In this document: one piece after another, positions 54,295-63,281 of the stretch
Numbering within the stretch: the first letter of the stretch is position 1
Layout: each line of letters opens with the position of its first letter
DNA from: SFTJ01 sp045613305
Lineage (GTDB): Bacteria; Bacteroidota; Bacteroidia; Bacteroidales; Muribaculaceae
DNA length: 64,000 nt
Direction: 5' to 3'
Assembly (NCBI GenBank): GCA_045613305.1
Contig: JAZLAU010000028.1
Location: 151,546-215,545 of the forward strand
Program-made: the position numbers and the translations under genes
Notes under the pieces: generated by a model
What the model saw: only the letters and a program-made list of their open reading frames with translations
Database searches by the model: none
What the model was told of the DNA's origin: nothing

Positions 54295-55518
54295 ATGCAT
54301 ATGAAACGTTATACATTAAAAAACCTGCCAAATTCCACTCAAAAACGCACAACTGACTTGCGTCTAACTTTGGCAAAGAGCAGAACACAATATTTGTGGA
54401 GCGCTTTCAAGGACTTAATATTCAATGAAACTATCTTAACGAGAGTCATTTTATTTATCCTTTTGATGTTAACAGTATTTATGATTTTTGCTGGCCGTAT
54501 AGATAAGTTAATAATATGTGCCATTTCATTGGCAATATACTATGGCCGATTCTTTTTGATAATGAACAGAGCCTATAGTGTTTTTAAAGACAAAGATTGC
54601 TTCCCGGTTCTAACGTCCGAGGGCCCTCAAAACGTAATAAGTATTGACGAAGAGAGGTTTGTTCGTGTCGAATCGCCAACGTGGGATGAGGTTAAACGCA
54701 TTAGTTTCTATGATGACTTTTTGGTTATAGAGATGAAAAAAGAGTCGAAGCATGGGCAGATGTATATGTGGGCCGACGATATGGAGGGGGTTAAACAAGC
54801 GGCTTTGAACATGTGGCGCAATGCTTTGGACTCAAACGATGAAGATGACGTGAAATGTGAAGTGTATTCAGAAACTGAACTCAATGAAATGATGAATTTT
54901 ATTGAGGATACATTTGGCGAGTGTGAAGGAGTTTTGCATGAAACTATGTCGCCCGACATGCATGTAGATATTATTATCATACCACCTGCTGAAGGCCGTA
55001 ATTTCTACACATTGTGCACAATTGGCGTTGGTGCTCATCGCATGAACGTGCCGAATGAATATAGATATAAACTGCATATGGCAGAGCGAGCCGAATTGGT
55101 GATGTATCTTCCTGCCGATTGGGATATGACAGAGGAAGGCTTTAGCGATGAGCGCAATTATTGGCCAGTGCGCCTAATGAAGAATTTTGCGCGTATGCCT
55201 ATTGCCGAAGATAGTTGGATGGCATGGGGGCATTCATATCAACGTGAAGGTGAAGAGTGTTTTGCCGCAGATGTGCCTTATTCATCGGCAGTGTTATTGT
55301 GCCCAGAGCCCGTTATTGACAATATTGTGTCTTGTCCGTTGAGCGTTGGAAAGAGTGTGGATTTCTATCAAGTATTCCCGCTGACACACGAAGAACTCGC
55401 ATTTAAAATTGAAAGCGAAGATGAATCCCCAACAGACTCGATGTTAGATTACATGCAGGCTGACCGAGATAATTGGATAGACTATGCTCTAAGCCGTTTC
55501 GACTACCGAAAAAAGTAG
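54295..55518 (+). CDS. Membrane protein with C-terminal SUFU (suppressor-of-fused) domain
   Basis: 407 residues. Two membrane helices (ILFILLMLTVFMIFAG and LIICAISLAIYYGRFFLIM, about 52-95) precede a YcxB-like beta-domain (ISIDEERFVRVESPTWDEVK, ISFYDDFLVIEMKKES). From about residue 215 a SUFU-type domain follows: HVDIIIIPPAEGRNFYTLCT, ERAELVMYLPADW, SSAVLLCPEP and VDFYQVFPLTHEELAFKIE. SUFU domains in bacteria are often immunity proteins of toxin systems, but fusion to a membrane anchor and YcxB-like domain is unusual and I see no toxin here. Start could be ATG 54295 or 54301. It leads an AT-rich group with the RyR genes. Confidence 0.75.
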   Translation: MHMKRYTLKNLPNSTQKRTTDLRLTLAKSRTQYLWSAFKDLIFNETILTRVILFILLMLTVFMIFAGRIDKLIICAISLAIYYGRFFLIMNRAYSVFKDKDCFPVLTSEGPQNVISIDEERFVRVESPTWDEVKRISFYDDFLVIEMKKESKHGQMYMWADDMEGVKQAALNMWRNALDSNDEDDVKCEVYSETELNEMMNFIEDTFGECEGVLHETMSPDMHVDIIIIPPAEGRNFYTLCTIGVGAHRMNVPNEYRYKLHMAERAELVMYLPADWDMTEEGFSDERNYWPVRLMKNFARMPIAEDSWMAWGHSYQREGEECFAADVPYSSAVLLCPEPVIDNIVSCPLSVGKSVDFYQVFPLTHEELAFKIESEDESPTDSMLDYMQADRDNWIDYALSRFDYRKK

Positions 55519-55894
55519 ATATGCTCTCAATTATTGAAATTTATTAGTTTAAAACTTAGTACTTTGGGATGAGATAAGTTGTAAATTGGAATTAGCCATT
55601 GTAGCAATGGCAAATTGTTGATATCATTTGTAAATGAGAATGTTCAAGAATATATTAATTATGATGAACAGTCTCGTTTTATATAGTTTTAAGATCACAT
55701 TTTGGAGTCTATGTAATGAAATGTGAGAAATACAAAGAATCAATGTTAAAATGATATTAACGATTTGCAATTAAAGTAATGCTATAAAAATGAAAGTCTT
55801 AGTTGTAATATTAACTATTTTGGGCTTTATCCCTTTTGAGTGAGAAAATAGAGTGTTCGTAATTAGTTGGAGTTAAGTGTTGATTTAAGTAGAA
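55519..55894. other. AT-rich intergenic region, one short hairpin
   Basis: 376 bp without a gene. GCCATTG-TAG-CAATGGC (55595-55611) is a perfect 7-bp hairpin but has no T-run. A 17-codon frame at 55790-55843 encodes a hydrophobic peptide without a ribosome-binding site, so I do not call it. Confidence 0.5.
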
Positions 55895-58096
55895 ATGCAC
55901 ATGAAAATTTTTGAATATACTGGTTTCGTAAAGTTATGTGATTCTGTATGTAATTGGTGGAATAACTATTGGTATACTGACACTGCTTGTGTTTTTACGT
56001 GGGTGTTAATAGTGCTAATTCTCTTTGGAATTATGATTTATATGTTTAGAGAAAGAATTCCAAAGTTAATTATGCGTTTAATAGGATGGACTGCAAAAAG
56101 AATATTTTGGACAGCTTTTGTTATATGGGTTCTTGGCGTATTGGTTTATACAGTAGGATTTATGCACCATAACTTGAATGCATTTGCTGTGCTCCCGCGT
56201 GCAATAATTTCGTCATTTAAAATGTTCGTTGCATCAAATGATTTAGCGAGAGTGCATGTGCTTTTGCAGAAAGATGCGCTTTACATGACGCTATTCTCGG
56301 TGTTGCATCTTGTTGCGGCATTTGTGTCTTTTATGTTTGTGTTCAAAGTCATGATTCATAGATTTAAATCATGGAATAGAATACGGAAATATAAAAAAGA
56401 TGAAAGTATGCATAACAAAATGGTGCATGTGTTTTGGGGAATATGTGAGCCGGCATTCTTGTTGGCAAATGATATTAGGAATAAAAGGAAAAGTGATAAC
56501 ATTATAATTTTTATAGACATAGATGATGATTATAAGGAGTGCTCGTCTAGGAAAGTGTCATTTGGCTTTGTTACGAATAGCGTAACGTTAGATGAGAATG
56601 AGCTGAAGCGCATAGATTTGATAGAAGGTGCTCTAATTGACCATTGTTTTAGAGGTCCGTCTTCGGTAGATGTTTCAGAAGATAACGATGTCTTTAAAGC
56701 ATTGAAACTAAAAGATGTGGGTGCTATAGTTGAAAATGGTGCAATTGTACGCAATTATTTTTTGTCGGAAGATGAAAACGAGAATATACGAGGAGCATTG
56801 AATTTGATGAATGATTTCCGATTTAAAAAAAATAAGGAAGTGTATATGCACATACATGCGCGTAAGGATGCCAATAATGAAGTGTTTGACCACTATTCTC
56901 AGTATCACATTGATTACCCTCAAAACATAAGGTTTGAGATTGTTGATTCAGCTTATCTGTCGGTCTTGACATTGAAGAAAAATGATAAGTGTTTACCAGT
57001 TAATTGTGTTAAAGTTGAAGCAAATGGTTGTGTGTATGCTCCATTCAATTCTATGATTGTCGGTTTCGGAGAAGTTGGACAGGAAGCGTTTAAATTTCTA
57101 TATGAGTTTTCTGTATTTAAAGGTATGTTCTTAAATAGGACTCCATTCAGGTGTTATGCTATTGATAGTAAAATGAATGAAATAGAGGGCCTAATTAGGT
57201 ATAAAATGCCAGAGATAAGAGAAAATGAATTAACGCTAATTCACACCTCGGTAAATTCAAAAAAGATGTGGAATCTGATAAGCAATGAGATTAATAGACT
57301 GAATTATGTAGTTGTGACACTAAATGATGATATGTTGGGGCTGTCGTTTGGCGTTAACTTGTTCAAATATGCTATTCGTCATCGTGATAAAGGCCTTCCA
57401 GTTCTAAAAATTGTGATGAGGTGTTATGATAATCGCAATGAGAAAAGAATGGTTAGTGTAATAAAAAGTTTGGAGAAATCAACGATTGGTGAAAATGTAC
57501 AGTTAGATATCTTTGGACGAATGGAAGATTTATATAAATGGGATAATATTGTTGACGATATAACGATGAAAGCTGCAAAAGAGTTTCATGGGGCATACGA
57601 AAATTCGGAGGTATTTGCAGATGAGAAATGGAACGAATGTTTTGGTATAAAAGCAATATCAAAGGTAATGACAGATAAAAATGTTACGCGTTTTCATGCC
57701 ATTTATGACATAAATCGTAGAATAAACCAAAATGTTTCGAATGCATTGCATTGTAGGACAAAGATGATTTTAATGGGATTTACAAAGAATGAGAGTCCTG
57801 AAAGGGAAAGGTTAAAGCGTTATTGTGAATTTATTGATAAGTTTGATGCATTACATTATGATTGTTCAGATGCAGATAATGAGTTATTGTGCAATTTGGC
57901 AATTACTGAACATGAACGTTGGATGGCTTCTCATAAACTATTGGGATTTAAGCCTGGTGACGAGACTGACCTTGTAGCCAAAACTCATAAATATCTGAGG
58001 CCATGGCAAGAACTTGACGATGAGACGAAAACATTTGACTGCAAAGTGATAAATACGACTATAAAAATAGCAAATATAAAAGCGGGGAAAGTTTAA
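55895..58096 (+). CDS. Membrane protein with RCK/Rossmann-like core and C-terminal RyR repeat
   Basis: 733 residues. Three to four membrane helices lie at about 30-52 (TWVLIVLILFGIMIYMF), 70-90 and 128-153, with no pore signature that I recognise. The cytosolic part has two Rossmann-like halves: DNIIIFIDIDDDY and the later SMIVGFGEVGQEAFKFLYEF (Gly390-x-Gly392-x-x-Gly395), like TrkA-N/RCK domains that bind NAD(H), nucleotides or other ligands. The C-terminus (about 660-733) is a RyR repeat: ITEHERWMASHKLLGFKPG, KTHKYLRPWQELDDETKTFD. Its 59-residue core aligns without gaps to the product of the next gene. It may be a ligand-gated channel or membrane sensor; transport is not shown. Confidence 0.75.
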   Translation: MHMKIFEYTGFVKLCDSVCNWWNNYWYTDTACVFTWVLIVLILFGIMIYMFRERIPKLIMRLIGWTAKRIFWTAFVIWVLGVLVYTVGFMHHNLNAFAVLPRAIISSFKMFVASNDLARVHVLLQKDALYMTLFSVLHLVAAFVSFMFVFKVMIHRFKSWNRIRKYKKDESMHNKMVHVFWGICEPAFLLANDIRNKRKSDNIIIFIDIDDDYKECSSRKVSFGFVTNSVTLDENELKRIDLIEGALIDHCFRGPSSVDVSEDNDVFKALKLKDVGAIVENGAIVRNYFLSEDENENIRGALNLMNDFRFKKNKEVYMHIHARKDANNEVFDHYSQYHIDYPQNIRFEIVDSAYLSVLTLKKNDKCLPVNCVKVEANGCVYAPFNSMIVGFGEVGQEAFKFLYEFSVFKGMFLNRTPFRCYAIDSKMNEIEGLIRYKMPEIRENELTLIHTSVNSKKMWNLISNEINRLNYVVVTLNDDMLGLSFGVNLFKYAIRHRDKGLPVLKIVMRCYDNRNEKRMVSVIKSLEKSTIGENVQLDIFGRMEDLYKWDNIVDDITMKAAKEFHGAYENSEVFADEKWNECFGIKAISKVMTDKNVTRFHAIYDINRRINQNVSNALHCRTKMILMGFTKNESPERERLKRYCEFIDKFDALHYDCSDADNELLCNLAITEHERWMASHKLLGFKPGDETDLVAKTHKYLRPWQELDDETKTFDCKVINTTIKIANIKAGKV

Positions 58097-58136
58097 TTAA
58101 TGGATGTAAAAATTATGACTTGTTTGTGAGTTATAG

Positions 58137-58161
58137 GCTACTTTTTTTGAAAAAGAGTAGC
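58137..58161 (+). other. Hairpin between the two RyR genes
   Basis: GCTACTTTTT (58137-58146) pairs with AAAGAGTAGC (58152-58161) through ten positions with one T-G pair and a 5-nt loop. No T-run follows. It could reduce read-through or stabilise the upstream mRNA within the RyR pair. Confidence 0.45.
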
Positions 58162-58217
58162 AAAATTAGATAAGTAAAAGAGTAATTTTTTGTGTTTAAT
58201 AATAAAAAATATTACAT

Positions 58218-58508
58218 ATGATAAAAAAGTATGTACCACAACCAATAGATACTGGAGAAATTCATTTACCAGAAGATTTGACTGAACTGATAGAACAGAT
58301 GGCAAAGAATGTTCATGAAGTATGGGCGCAAAGTAGGATAAGTCAGGGATGGACGTATGGGGAAGAGAGGAGCGATGTTTTGAAACAGCATCCGTGCTTA
58401 ATTCCGTACGAGGAACTTCCTGAGGTCGAAAAAGCGTATGACCGAGATACAGCGTTGGGGACTCTAAAATTAATATGCAAATTAGGCTTCAAAATCAGCA
58501 AAATCTAA
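58218..58508 (+). CDS. Stand-alone RyR-repeat protein
   Basis: 96 residues, almost entirely one RyR repeat: NVHEVWAQSRISQGWTYGEE, then KQHPCLIPYEELPEVEKAYD and TALGTLKLICKLGFKISKI. The motifs HExW, GW, K-x-H, L-x-P-Y-x-E-L and YD match ryanodine-receptor repeats, and the same core occurs in the large neighbour. Short bacterial RyR proteins exist, but their function is not established. No signal or membrane span is present, so it is cytosolic and could bind the large protein's cytosolic face, a phosphopeptide-like partner or a nucleotide. It follows by 121 bp and is probably cotranscribed. Confidence 0.88.
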   Translation: MIKKYVPQPIDTGEIHLPEDLTELIEQMAKNVHEVWAQSRISQGWTYGEERSDVLKQHPCLIPYEELPEVEKAYDRDTALGTLKLICKLGFKISKI

Positions 58509-58801
58509 TCATAATATTCAAAATCAGATGCAGTATGTGCAGGATGGCGCTGTGGTAGTGCCTATGTTTAGGGGTAATCGTGCTACTGAGTTTAATCTAA
58601 CAAGGTGAGTTACAAAAGGAAAGGTGAAATGGAATGATGAGCCCCTCCCCCAAAAAATGAAGTGACTCTAAAAGTCGGGCGGAATTATAAGTAAAATTAT
58701 AGGTAAAGAATTCGGTATTACGTCGGACTCTTTCGGTTTTTGTTTAGTAAATTGGTTGGCACCCAGCATTGTGGTGATGATGAAATGCGAGCGTTTTTTA
58801 G
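58509..58801. other. Intergenic region without a supported gene
   Basis: A 26-codon frame (58527-58607; MQYVQDGAVVVPMFRGNR and a short tail) looks protein-like and could be a remnant, but it has no ribosome-binding site and no neighbouring frame continues it. The rest, including a C-run near 58645, shows nothing I can name. Confidence 0.4.
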
Positions 58802-58840
58802 GCAAAAAATAAACCCCAAAGTTTCTGAAACTTTGGGGTT
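58802..58840 (-). terminator. Terminator of the modular secreted protein
   Basis: Perfect 13-bp inverted repeat AACCCCAAAGTTT / AAACTTTGGGGTT (58812-58824 and 58828-58840) with loop CTG. On the minus strand it is followed by TATTTTTTGCC. It lies 41 bp after the stop at 58881. Confidence 0.9.
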
Positions 58841-58880
58841 CACTTTATGGGGAAATCCTCATTAACAGAGGAATAGTTAA

Positions 58881-61535
58881 TTACTTAACAATGAACTTTT
58901 GACCGTTTTGGATATAGATGCCAGGAATAGTAGCTTCCTTAACTTCGATACCTTGAAGGTTGTAAATCTTGTTGTTGCCCTTAACTTCGTTCTTTTCAAC
59001 TGAGTTGATGCCAGACTTTTCGCCCAAATAGCTGATGCGGAAGTTGTCGGCAACAATCCAGTTACCTTCGCGGTTACCACCTTGTTTTTCGATACCGATA
59101 ACAAGCATAGCGTTGTCTTCAGTTACTTCAATGCGAACGCGGTTCCAATATAGGCCGTTTTCGAAGAACTTAGAAGCTTGATACATGCTATTAGGAATGT
59201 TACCAATTGCGGTGTTGTCGCCTTCACCTGGAGCCTTATCGGCTTCTTCGTGGATGTACATAAGTGGAGCTTGTTCGTAGTCAGCAAAAACAACAGGAGC
59301 TTCAACCAAATCTTCGCCATTAACTAATTTAGCCACGTGCATGTCGTGCTTTCCGTCGCGATAGTATGCTTGAACGCTAACTTCGTAGATGCCAGCCTTA
59401 GGAGCAGTGATGCCTTGAGCAAGGCAGTATTCTTGAGAGTCGTAAGTTTCGGTTACCTTGTCGCCGAAGTCACGCCATCCCCAGTCGAATGATTGGTTCA
59501 ATTCAGTCCAAGGATTGTCGAGAGCAGCATATTTGTTGAAACTTGCGTCCTTGATAATTACAGAAGCATCGACAGGAGTTGTTGAAGATGCATTTTCAAG
59601 TTGAGCCAAGCGTTGTTCCTTAGTTACAAGCATCCAATGAGCGTCTTCGTTCTTAGGTTCGCTCCACATAGCGGTAACTGTGTTGTAGTGTAGGATACCG
59701 CCGCCGTCAACTTCGCCGTTAGGGTCGAATGCCAAATAACCGCGGCTACCTCTGATTGTGTATACACCAGGCTTGCCTTCAACAGGTTCAAACACGTAAG
59801 TGTCCTTACCGTCGTTAGCGCAGTCGCAATAAGGGCTACCGCCAAGATACTTGTCGCGAGCGTCGCCAGGAATCAATTCGTTGAATTGAATAGTGTATCC
59901 TTCGCCGTTAGCAGCAAGAGTAGATACAAGACCTGGATAACCTAATGCAGCGTGAGCACCCCAGTCAGAGCCATTGGTCAAATATGCCTTGCGGCCAACG
60001 TTAAGAAGATAGAAGTCGCCTTCGGTGGCAGTGCAGCCTTCGTAAGTAGCGTTGTCGGTTTCAATGTGAGCAATCTTGCGTTCCACGCGAAGGTCGTTAA
60101 GCAATTTGCCAACTAAAGCACCGTCAGTACCATTAGCAATGAAGTCTTCGGCAGCTTCGGTGTTAACACCTTCTGCTTTAGCAAGAGCAACTGTTTCTTC
60201 CAAAAGTGCATCGTTAACGTTGTTAGCAGCAATAAGAGCGTTGTTTAATGCAGTAGTAGCAGCAGTCAACACTTCAGGGTCGGTTGAGGTTAATGCTTGC
60301 TTAGCAGCAGCAAGAGCTTCGGCCAACGCAGTAGATAGAACGTCGGTAGTATTGCCATCAAATGCTTCGGCTTTGTCGATAGCCTTTTGAAGGTTTTCGA
60401 TATATTCTTGAAGGTCAACAGCGTTGCCTAAATATTTCAATTGGAAATTGCCGATGATAATCCAGTGGCTAATGCCTGATGTGTTATTTTCCTTAATACC
60501 GAAACGAAGATTGCCGTCGGTAACAGTGACTGTGATTGTTTCAGTTTTGAACTTGTCGTCTTCAGCCATAGCGCGAGCAGCTTGCCACCATCCGTCGACG
60601 ATGCTTACGCCACCATCAACAAGAGGTTTTGCAGCGTAGTCAGCAACAGGAGTTTCAGATGTGAAAGAGTAGATGCTTGGCAACTTAACGCTTTCGGCGT
60701 TTGCATAAAGATAACCGTTCACTGTAGCATCGCCGTTTGCCACATAGTCATCGTAGTCGGCCTTGCAAGTTCCAAAACCTTCGGTAGGGCTGAAAAGTGC
60801 GTGTGCAGTAAGTTCGTATTTACCATTAGGCACGTTTAGTGTTTGGTAGAATTCGAAGTTTGTGTAGTTCCAAGTTTCGAAAACGCGATTAGGTCTAAAA
60901 CCGTCAGGCCAACCTTCACCACCGCCTTCGCGAATTACGCTCCATTGTCCTGCACGGTGGTCGTTGTTCATCAATTCAGGGTTGATCATCAACCAACTCA
61001 CGTCTTGAGGATTTTCGGCATTAGCTTCGGCCATTTTTTCAATACGTTCAGTAGCAGAAACAAGTTGCCAGTGGATGTTGTTTGTACCGTTGTTGATAAG
61101 AAGAGGGTGTTCGTCGTTGCTGACGCCTAAAACAGCATCACCGCTCTTGATGACGTAGCCTTCAGCAGCGTTACCTTCTAAAGTCCACTTAGCTTGGTTG
61201 CCGCCCCAGTCTAAATAAAGAAGACCACCATCGCCGTAGTTTGATGCTAAATTTTCGTCACCAGCCAATGTGTTAATCTTCCAAGTTCCGTCGCCCATGT
61301 CTTCCAGTTTCATTGGACGGCCATAGCTGCCAACATTAGCAGCTGTGTTCCAGCGGTCGCGTGTAGCACCTGGAATGGCAGTGTAACCTTGAATCCATAG
61401 TCCGGTTTCTACGTTGTAAAGATAATACTCTTCGCCATTAATTGGCTCACTTCCGGTGTATTCCGATGTCGTTTGGGCTGACATGGTCAGTGAACCGGCA
61501 AGCAACAATAATCCAAATGTAAATTTTTTAATCAT
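58881..61535 (-). CDS. Large secreted protein with duplicated carbohydrate-binding-like modules
   Basis: 884 residues with signal peptide FGLLLLAGSLTMSAQ. Two copies of a composite module are visible: a beta-trefoil-like part (GEEYYLYNVETGLWIQGYTA in copy 1, GDFYLLNVGRKAYLTNGSDW in copy 2), a linker (WQLVSATERIEKMAEANAEN vs WMLVTKEQRLAQLENASSTT) and a galactose-binding-like sandwich (PNGKYELTAHALFSP vs KAGIYEVSVQAYYRDG). A FIVAR-like helical region (about 380-455) separates them. The C-terminus (KIYNLQGIEVKEATIPGIYI, then QNGQKFIVK) is a T9SS-like sorting tail. No catalytic motif is visible. A surface glycan-binding or adhesive role is likely, perhaps with the neighbouring chitinase. Confidence 0.75.
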   Translation of the reverse strand: MIKKFTFGLLLLAGSLTMSAQTTSEYTGSEPINGEEYYLYNVETGLWIQGYTAIPGATRDRWNTAANVGSYGRPMKLEDMGDGTWKINTLAGDENLASNYGDGGLLYLDWGGNQAKWTLEGNAAEGYVIKSGDAVLGVSNDEHPLLINNGTNNIHWQLVSATERIEKMAEANAENPQDVSWLMINPELMNNDHRAGQWSVIREGGGEGWPDGFRPNRVFETWNYTNFEFYQTLNVPNGKYELTAHALFSPTEGFGTCKADYDDYVANGDATVNGYLYANAESVKLPSIYSFTSETPVADYAAKPLVDGGVSIVDGWWQAARAMAEDDKFKTETITVTVTDGNLRFGIKENNTSGISHWIIIGNFQLKYLGNAVDLQEYIENLQKAIDKAEAFDGNTTDVLSTALAEALAAAKQALTSTDPEVLTAATTALNNALIAANNVNDALLEETVALAKAEGVNTEAAEDFIANGTDGALVGKLLNDLRVERKIAHIETDNATYEGCTATEGDFYLLNVGRKAYLTNGSDWGAHAALGYPGLVSTLAANGEGYTIQFNELIPGDARDKYLGGSPYCDCANDGKDTYVFEPVEGKPGVYTIRGSRGYLAFDPNGEVDGGGILHYNTVTAMWSEPKNEDAHWMLVTKEQRLAQLENASSTTPVDASVIIKDASFNKYAALDNPWTELNQSFDWGWRDFGDKVTETYDSQEYCLAQGITAPKAGIYEVSVQAYYRDGKHDMHVAKLVNGEDLVEAPVVFADYEQAPLMYIHEEADKAPGEGDNTAIGNIPNSMYQASKFFENGLYWNRVRIEVTEDNAMLVIGIEKQGGNREGNWIVADNFRISYLGEKSGINSVEKNEVKGNNKIYNLQGIEVKEATIPGIYIQNGQKFIVK

Positions 61536-61895
61536 AAGCTTGTTTTTATGGTTAATGAATTTTGTATGAAGTAAATAATTTTATGTTAGTCGGTTGTTTT
61601 AGTTCTATTCATTAATTTTTGCATCTTAATGTTGTTAAAGGGATTGTGAGCATGTGTGCCAAATCCACAAATTAGATACAGATAGACAAAATTAGTCAAA
61701 TAATTTAGAATTTAGGTGTTTGGTGAGATTTTCTTGGGGGAGAGGATGTCGAAATTAACCAATTATGAGAAGTTGTTGGCTAAAGACTATAGGATGAAAC
61801 AGGTGAAGCAATTAAAAGATATGTAGTGTATAAAGTAAAAAAAGGTATTCTGAACTGTGTGGCATTGTGATTTGCCTTTCCCGTATTAATGTGAC
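61536..61895. other. Intergenic region with one weak small ORF
   Basis: A 26-codon plus-strand frame at 61746-61826 (MSKLTNYEKLLAKDYRMKQV and a short tail) has a good GGGGGAGAGG site just before its ATG and a helical, charged product. It could be a small protein or a relic; no family is recognised. The rest is AT-rich leader of the large minus-strand gene. Confidence 0.35.
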
Positions 61896-61931
61896 TAAAA
61901 AAACAGCGGGGAAATAATTTAATCCCCGCTG
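61896..61931 (-). terminator. Terminator of the GH18 gene
   Basis: CAGCGGGGA (61904-61912) and TCCCCGCTG (61923-61931) form a perfect 9-bp stem. On the minus strand a seven-T run follows (complement of 61897-61903). It lies about 30 bp after the stop. Confidence 0.85.
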
Positions 61932-61961
61932 ACGTTTTTAATGTGTATGACTGTTATTTAG

Positions 61962-63119
61962 TTACTTAGTTGTTGTGTTGTTGCGTCCGTATGCTTCGTT
62001 GATTGCGTCAAGAAGATATTCCTTAGGGTCAGACATATATTCCCAGAACATCACACCGGCCAAACCATTGTTAATGGTGTAAAGGCATTTTTCCTTAACC
62101 GACTGTTCGTCGTCGTAGGTTACAAACACTTTGTCCTCGGCATGGAACAGATATGGCGCACGGGCTGTGCTGTCCCAATGCTTAACGAATCCTTTGCGGT
62201 TTTCCAAACTGTCTTTAATGTGCGAGAAACCGCCTCCGGCTCGAGTAGTCGACACTACGGTGTCGCCCAAGCCTTTAGATGCGTTGTCTTGGAGTTTAAA
62301 TGCTCTTGAACCGAAAGAAATGCCCACTACAAGTTTTTCGGCAGGCACACCGGCCTTAATGAATGCTTCAACGGCATATTGTCCGCTGTAATTACACTCA
62401 TATTCTTGCGATGGATACATGTTGGTGTGGTGGCGAGCCACTTTTTCGGGGTAGTAGTCGTAGGTCATTAGGTTAACATAGTCGAGGTAGGGTGCGCACT
62501 TGTCCATCTCTGTGTGCTCTACAAATTTTTGGAAGCCACCTACGGCAGTTGTGAGAAGATATTTCTTGCCAGTGACGTTGGTTAGAGAGTCGAGGCTTTC
62601 GCGAAGGGCAGCAAACATGAGAGTGAAATTTTGTTTGTCTTCAGGACGGAAAATGTTTCCTTCCATGCCACCAAAACCGGGATATTCCCAGTCGATATCC
62701 ACTCCGTCGAGGTCATATTTCCCAACGATGTCGGCCGAGGTAGAGGCAAACAGTTTACGGCCTTCTTCTGTTAGCACTGCGTCGGAAAAGAGTCCGCTCC
62801 ATGTCCATCCGCCTATCGAGATGAGTATCTTAAGGTCGGGGTTTACTTTTTTCAATGCATTTAGGGTGCGGAAATTTATTGTGTCGGTTTTTTCGTTTGT
62901 GAGAGTAGCGCGGCCGTCAATAAGGTTTACGAATGCGTAATTGATGTGCGTTATCTTTTCGGCCGATATTCGGCTGGCGTCCACTTCGCCGCGATAGCCG
63001 CCTACGTAGGCTATTACGACTGGTGATTTTTCACTGTTTGCAGGCTTTTGTCCGTTGCATGACGAGAGCATTATTGCAGATAATGCCAATGTGAGGGTTT
63101 TAAAAAGTAATCGGCGCAT
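61962..63119 (-). CDS. GH18 chitinase-type lipoprotein
   Basis: 385 residues. Lipobox IMLSSC (Cys21) is followed by NGQK without early acidic residues, so it is perhaps periplasmic. The TIM barrel has YVGGYRG at strand 1, LKILISIGGW at strand 3, YDLDGVDIDWEYP at strand 4 with catalytic Glu145, LMTYDYYP later and GVMFWEYMSDP near the end, all chitinase-like. GH18 enzymes hydrolyse beta-1,4 GlcNAc linkages. The DGxDxDWE form and full length favour chitin or chitooligosaccharides; endo-beta-N-acetylglucosaminidase action on N-glycans is less likely but possible. It is 12 kb from the PUL and lacks the PUL element. Confidence 0.92.
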   Translation of the reverse strand: MRRLLFKTLTLALSAIMLSSCNGQKPANSEKSPVVIAYVGGYRGEVDASRISAEKITHINYAFVNLIDGRATLTNEKTDTINFRTLNALKKVNPDLKILISIGGWTWSGLFSDAVLTEEGRKLFASTSADIVGKYDLDGVDIDWEYPGFGGMEGNIFRPEDKQNFTLMFAALRESLDSLTNVTGKKYLLTTAVGGFQKFVEHTEMDKCAPYLDYVNLMTYDYYPEKVARHHTNMYPSQEYECNYSGQYAVEAFIKAGVPAEKLVVGISFGSRAFKLQDNASKGLGDTVVSTTRAGGGFSHIKDSLENRKGFVKHWDSTARAPYLFHAEDKVFVTYDDEQSVKEKCLYTINNGLAGVMFWEYMSDPKEYLLDAINEAYGRNNTTTK

Positions 63120-63281
63120 AAAATATTAGGTTTTAAGTAGTTTTTTGTTGTTTGCTAAAAAAGTTTCTATAAAATTAGCGATTATTTTTGATTAATGGCA
63201 TCATATGGTGTGATTAAATATTGAGTTGTGCATTAAATTAATTTTTATTCAATAACTGCCAAGACATAAATGCAAACATGG

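Noticed and set aside
55790..55843. 17-codon hydrophobic peptide frame
   Set aside because: No ribosome-binding site, very short, and in an AT-rich spacer where such frames are common.
61962..63119. GH18 as the PUL's own endo-beta-N-acetylglucosaminidase
   Set aside because: It is 12 kb from the PUL on the other strand, lacks the PUL element, and has chitinase-type motifs.
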